The notes below the pieces were generated by a model. The model saw nothing but the letters and a program-made list of their open reading frames with translations, did no database searches and had not been told where the DNA came from. Below are positions 31,715-33,936 of a DNA stretch of 33,936 nucleotides, piece by piece. Source of the DNA: CAZMMV01 sp964567475 (GTDB taxonomy: Bacteria; Bacillota; Clostridia; Tissierellales; Tissierellaceae); the NCBI GenBank assembly GCA_964567475.1, contig CAZMMV010000012.1, positions 1 to 33,936 on the forward strand, in the 5' to 3' direction. Position numbers and translations under genes: made by a program. How positions within the stretch are numbered: the first letter of the stretch is position 1; each line of letters starts with the position of its first letter.

Positions 31715-33936
31715 ATGAAAATATTAAAAAAGGTTTTTAATAGATATAATATTTTATCCTCTATACTTATAATTCTTATGTTAGTATTGTTATTGAGACT
31801 TGCAGTCTTAACAATTGTAGAAGGAGATAAGTATAGAGATATTTCTGATAATAAAAGATTGAAATCAATTAGTATAACTGCACCAAGAGGAGAAATAAGA
31901 GATAGATATGGTAGGCTTTTAGCTGGAAATAAGTCGAGTTTTACTGTTCAAATATCAAAGGATGAATTGAATATTAAAGATAAGAAAAAGAAAAATCATA
32001 TATTACTATCTCTTATAAGACTCTTAGAAGAAGATGGGGTAAGATATATTGACGATTTCCCTATAGATTTAAATACATTTGAATATAAAGATGAAAAGGA
32101 TCATTTAAATGAAGAGTTAGGCCCAAATGATAAAATTATAGAAACAATAATTGAAAATAATTTATTAAAAGAAATTTTGTCTACTTTTTATGTTCATGAC
32201 GAATATAAGGAACATTATAAATTTATAACCGCAGAAAGAGCAATTAATGCGCTTGTATCTAAGGAGATAGATGTTCCTATTTTTAGTAAAATAGACAATA
32301 ATAATTTGAAAATTACATATTCTTCACCAGAAGAAGAGCTAAGATGGAAAAAAAAGTATAGTATTCCTACTGGACTTACACCTTTAGATGGCTTAGTTAA
32401 ATTAATAAATAATGATAGGGTTATAATTAGAAAGATATTAGATCATCCAATATCTAGAAAACTAACATATGAGATATTACAAAATAAGGGTGTAGCCAAT
32501 AATATAGTTTTAGAAGATTTTATTTTGTCCTTTGATGAAGAGTATAAGACTCAGAAAAGAACTTTAATATCAACTTATAAAAACATAACAAAAGAATCTA
32601 CAGCTAAAGAAGATTTTATAAATATAGTTATGGATTCTTCTATAGAAAAGCTTTTACAAAAGATAAGTAAAGAAGAAAATAAAAAAGGACAGGAAGAAAT
32701 ATTTATACCAGGAAAGGTTTTATTGGACATAATATCAGAGAAAGAAGATATTCCAATAGAAGTAGAATTAAGTCAAGATAAGGATACTGTTATATATAAA
32801 TATACTGGAAAAGAAAATATAGGAAAAACACCTTTACAGATGTTAATTGATTATGCTAAGGAAACTAATTCTATTGAAGAATTTCTAACTAAAAAAGACA
32901 TAAGAGTTTTAGCTCAAGAGCAATTATTAAATGATGGTATAAATACTAGAATATCAATAGCAGATGATTTTGAGTATGTATTTATAAATAATAAAAATAG
33001 ATGGTATGATGAAAATAAGATAAAAAAGGGAAGTACTCCAGAGCAAGCATTTAAGAGTTTAAGTGCAAGGTATGAGCTACATAAATCCCTAAGTTCCTAT
33101 GAAGTATATGGTATGCTAAATTTATATGAAAAGCTTAGAAAACAGGGACATAAAGCTTATCAACCTATAAATATAGCTTATGGAATAAAAAATGAAACTG
33201 TTGCAAAAATAGAGGAAGGTTTAGTAGAATATCCAGGAATACATATATCTGTAGAGCCTGTAAGATACTATCCAGAAGGAGAGACAGCAGCTCATATATT
33301 AGGATACTTAGGAAAGATAAGTCAATCTTATGAAATTGAAAAATATGTAGAAGGTAAAGAGTATTCACCTAATGATATTATAGGAAAAACAGGAATAGAA
33401 GAAAGTTTTGAAGACTATTTAAGAGGAGAGAATGGAATTAAAAATGTAGAAGTAGATTCATTGGGTAATACGACTAATATATTAGGTGAAAAATCACCGA
33501 TTCCAGGAGATAATATATATCTAACCATAGATAAAAACTTACAAAAAGTTTCTGAACAAGTACTTAAAGAAACTTTAGATAAAATAAGTACTGCTGGGAC
33601 TTATAATAGTCCTTGGGGAGATTATAAATTTGGTATACATAGGAGAAAAGGAAGACCTTATAAAAATGCAACTTCTGGTGCAGTAGTAGCCATAGATGTT
33701 AAAACAGGTCAAGCTTTGTCAATAGCTAGCTATCCTTCATATGATCCAAATCTTTTTTCAACAGGTATTTCTAATACGGATTGGTTAAGTTTGTTTCCAG
33801 AAAATGATAGAGATCCTTTAGCTCCTAGACCATTATATAATGTGGCAACTCAAACGGCAGTTCAACCAGGTTCTACTTTTAAAATGGTTACAGCATTAGC
33901 TGCTTTAGATAAGGGATTTAGTCCTACAAAGACCAT
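31715..33936 (+). CDS. mrdA: Penicillin-binding protein 2 (transpeptidase), truncated by the window end
   Basis: An open frame of 740 codons runs off the window. After a cytoplasmic start and a membrane helix (about 14-35) comes the class B PBP signature ITAPRGEIRDRYGRLLAGN (about 52-70). There follows a Lys/Glu-rich stretch of roughly 400 residues, then the resumed dimerisation domain with VEPVRYYPEGETAAHILGYLG and the IIGKTGIEESFEDYLRG motif. The transpeptidase domain begins with SGAVVAIDVKTGQALSIASYPSYDPN and has the catalytic Ser720 in QPGSTFK. E. coli PBP2 has this Ser at 330, so the enzyme is unusually long. The KTG and SxN motifs lie beyond the window. Together with MreBCD it should build the lateral wall. 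The ATG follows AGAGGTGAG. Confidence 0.93.
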   Translation, partial: MKILKKVFNRYNILSSILIILMLVLLLRLAVLTIVEGDKYRDISDNKRLKSISITAPRGEIRDRYGRLLAGNKSSFTVQISKDELNIKDKKKKNHILLSLIRLLEEDGVRYIDDFPIDLNTFEYKDEKDHLNEELGPNDKIIETIIENNLLKEILSTFYVHDEYKEHYKFITAERAINALVSKEIDVPIFSKIDNNNLKITYSSPEEELRWKKKYSIPTGLTPLDGLVKLINNDRVIIRKILDHPISRKLTYEILQNKGVANNIVLEDFILSFDEEYKTQKRTLISTYKNITKESTAKEDFINIVMDSSIEKLLQKISKEENKKGQEEIFIPGKVLLDIISEKEDIPIEVELSQDKDTVIYKYTGKENIGKTPLQMLIDYAKETNSIEEFLTKKDIRVLAQEQLLNDGINTRISIADDFEYVFINNKNRWYDENKIKKGSTPEQAFKSLSARYELHKSLSSYEVYGMLNLYEKLRKQGHKAYQPINIAYGIKNETVAKIEEGLVEYPGIHISVEPVRYYPEGETAAHILGYLGKISQSYEIEKYVEGKEYSPNDIIGKTGIEESFEDYLRGENGIKNVEVDSLGNTTNILGEKSPIPGDNIYLTIDKNLQKVSEQVLKETLDKISTAGTYNSPWGDYKFGIHRRKGRPYKNATSGAVVAIDVKTGQALSIASYPSYDPNLFSTGISNTDWLSLFPENDRDPLAPRPLYNVATQTAVQPGSTFKMVTALAALDKGFSPTKT

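Noticed and set aside
31715..33936. Frameshift or pseudogene in PBP2, suspected from its unusual length
   Set aside because: I translated the whole stretch; the frame is open throughout and the class B PBP motifs at both ends are in the same frame.
1..33936. CRISPR array, insertion sequence, prophage or defence island
   Set aside because: No regularly spaced repeats, transposase, integrase or phage genes were seen; both tRNA-Leu genes lack integrase genes or repeated 3' ends nearby.

Overview
The window is very AT-rich DNA from an anaerobic, spore-forming Firmicute of the class Clostridia. The gene set fits a Tissierellales-like organism, though that level of placement is a guess. The main pointers are a complete Rnf ferredoxin:NAD+ oxidoreductase operon (rnfCDGEAB), CotF-type spore coat genes, a clostridial-type pyr operon with a separate pyrI, a CBS-domain family II pyrophosphatase, a T-box leader, a PyrR attenuator and frequent TTG/GTG starts behind strong Shine-Dalgarno sequences.

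Layout. At 1-3260 are a terminator, a rhomboid protease, the CBS/DRTGG pyrophosphatase and a convergent DUF421 membrane protein. At 3264-6182 is a large M16C zinc metallopeptidase. At 6221-9037, on the minus strand, is a methionine ABC importer (metN-metI-metQ) behind a T-box whose specifier reads AUG. At 9128-9755 are two small CotF-like genes. At 9776-15053 is the pyrimidine operon pyrB-pyrI-pyrC-pyrF-pyrK-pyrD behind a promoter and a PyrR-type attenuator; pyrE, pyrR and carAB are not in it. At 15055-15563 are a small unknown ORF and tRNA-Leu(CAA), both on the minus strand. At 15581-21298 are polA, coaE, a membrane-anchored lytic transglycosylase and an orphan family-5 solute-binding lipoprotein. 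At 21349-21435 is tRNA-Leu(GAG). At 21436-21841 is a structured 406-bp intergenic region. At 21842-26851 is rnfCDGEAB. At 27004-31709 are a NusG-domain-II protein, a Gx/heptaprenyl-diphosphate-synthase-I-like membrane protein, maf, radC and mreBCD. From 31715 a very long PBP2 gene runs off the window end.

The genes serve core physiology: energy conservation (Rnf), pyrimidine synthesis, methionine uptake, replication/repair, CoA synthesis and rod-shape wall growth (MreBCD with PBP2). I see no CRISPR array, insertion sequence, prophage or obvious defence island, and the protein-coding content is ordinary. The least explained part is the gap between tRNA-Leu(GAG) and rnfC. It contains a good promoter and a hairpin/U-tract terminator about 120-150 bp apart with no credible ORF, which makes a candidate small RNA gene. 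It is followed by a perfect 25-bp palindrome sitting on the -35 element of the rnf promoter. Other points of note are a 36-bp in-frame duplication inside mreC, the greatly extended extracytoplasmic part of PBP2, and an ORF whose ribosome-binding site points at a non-standard start codon.
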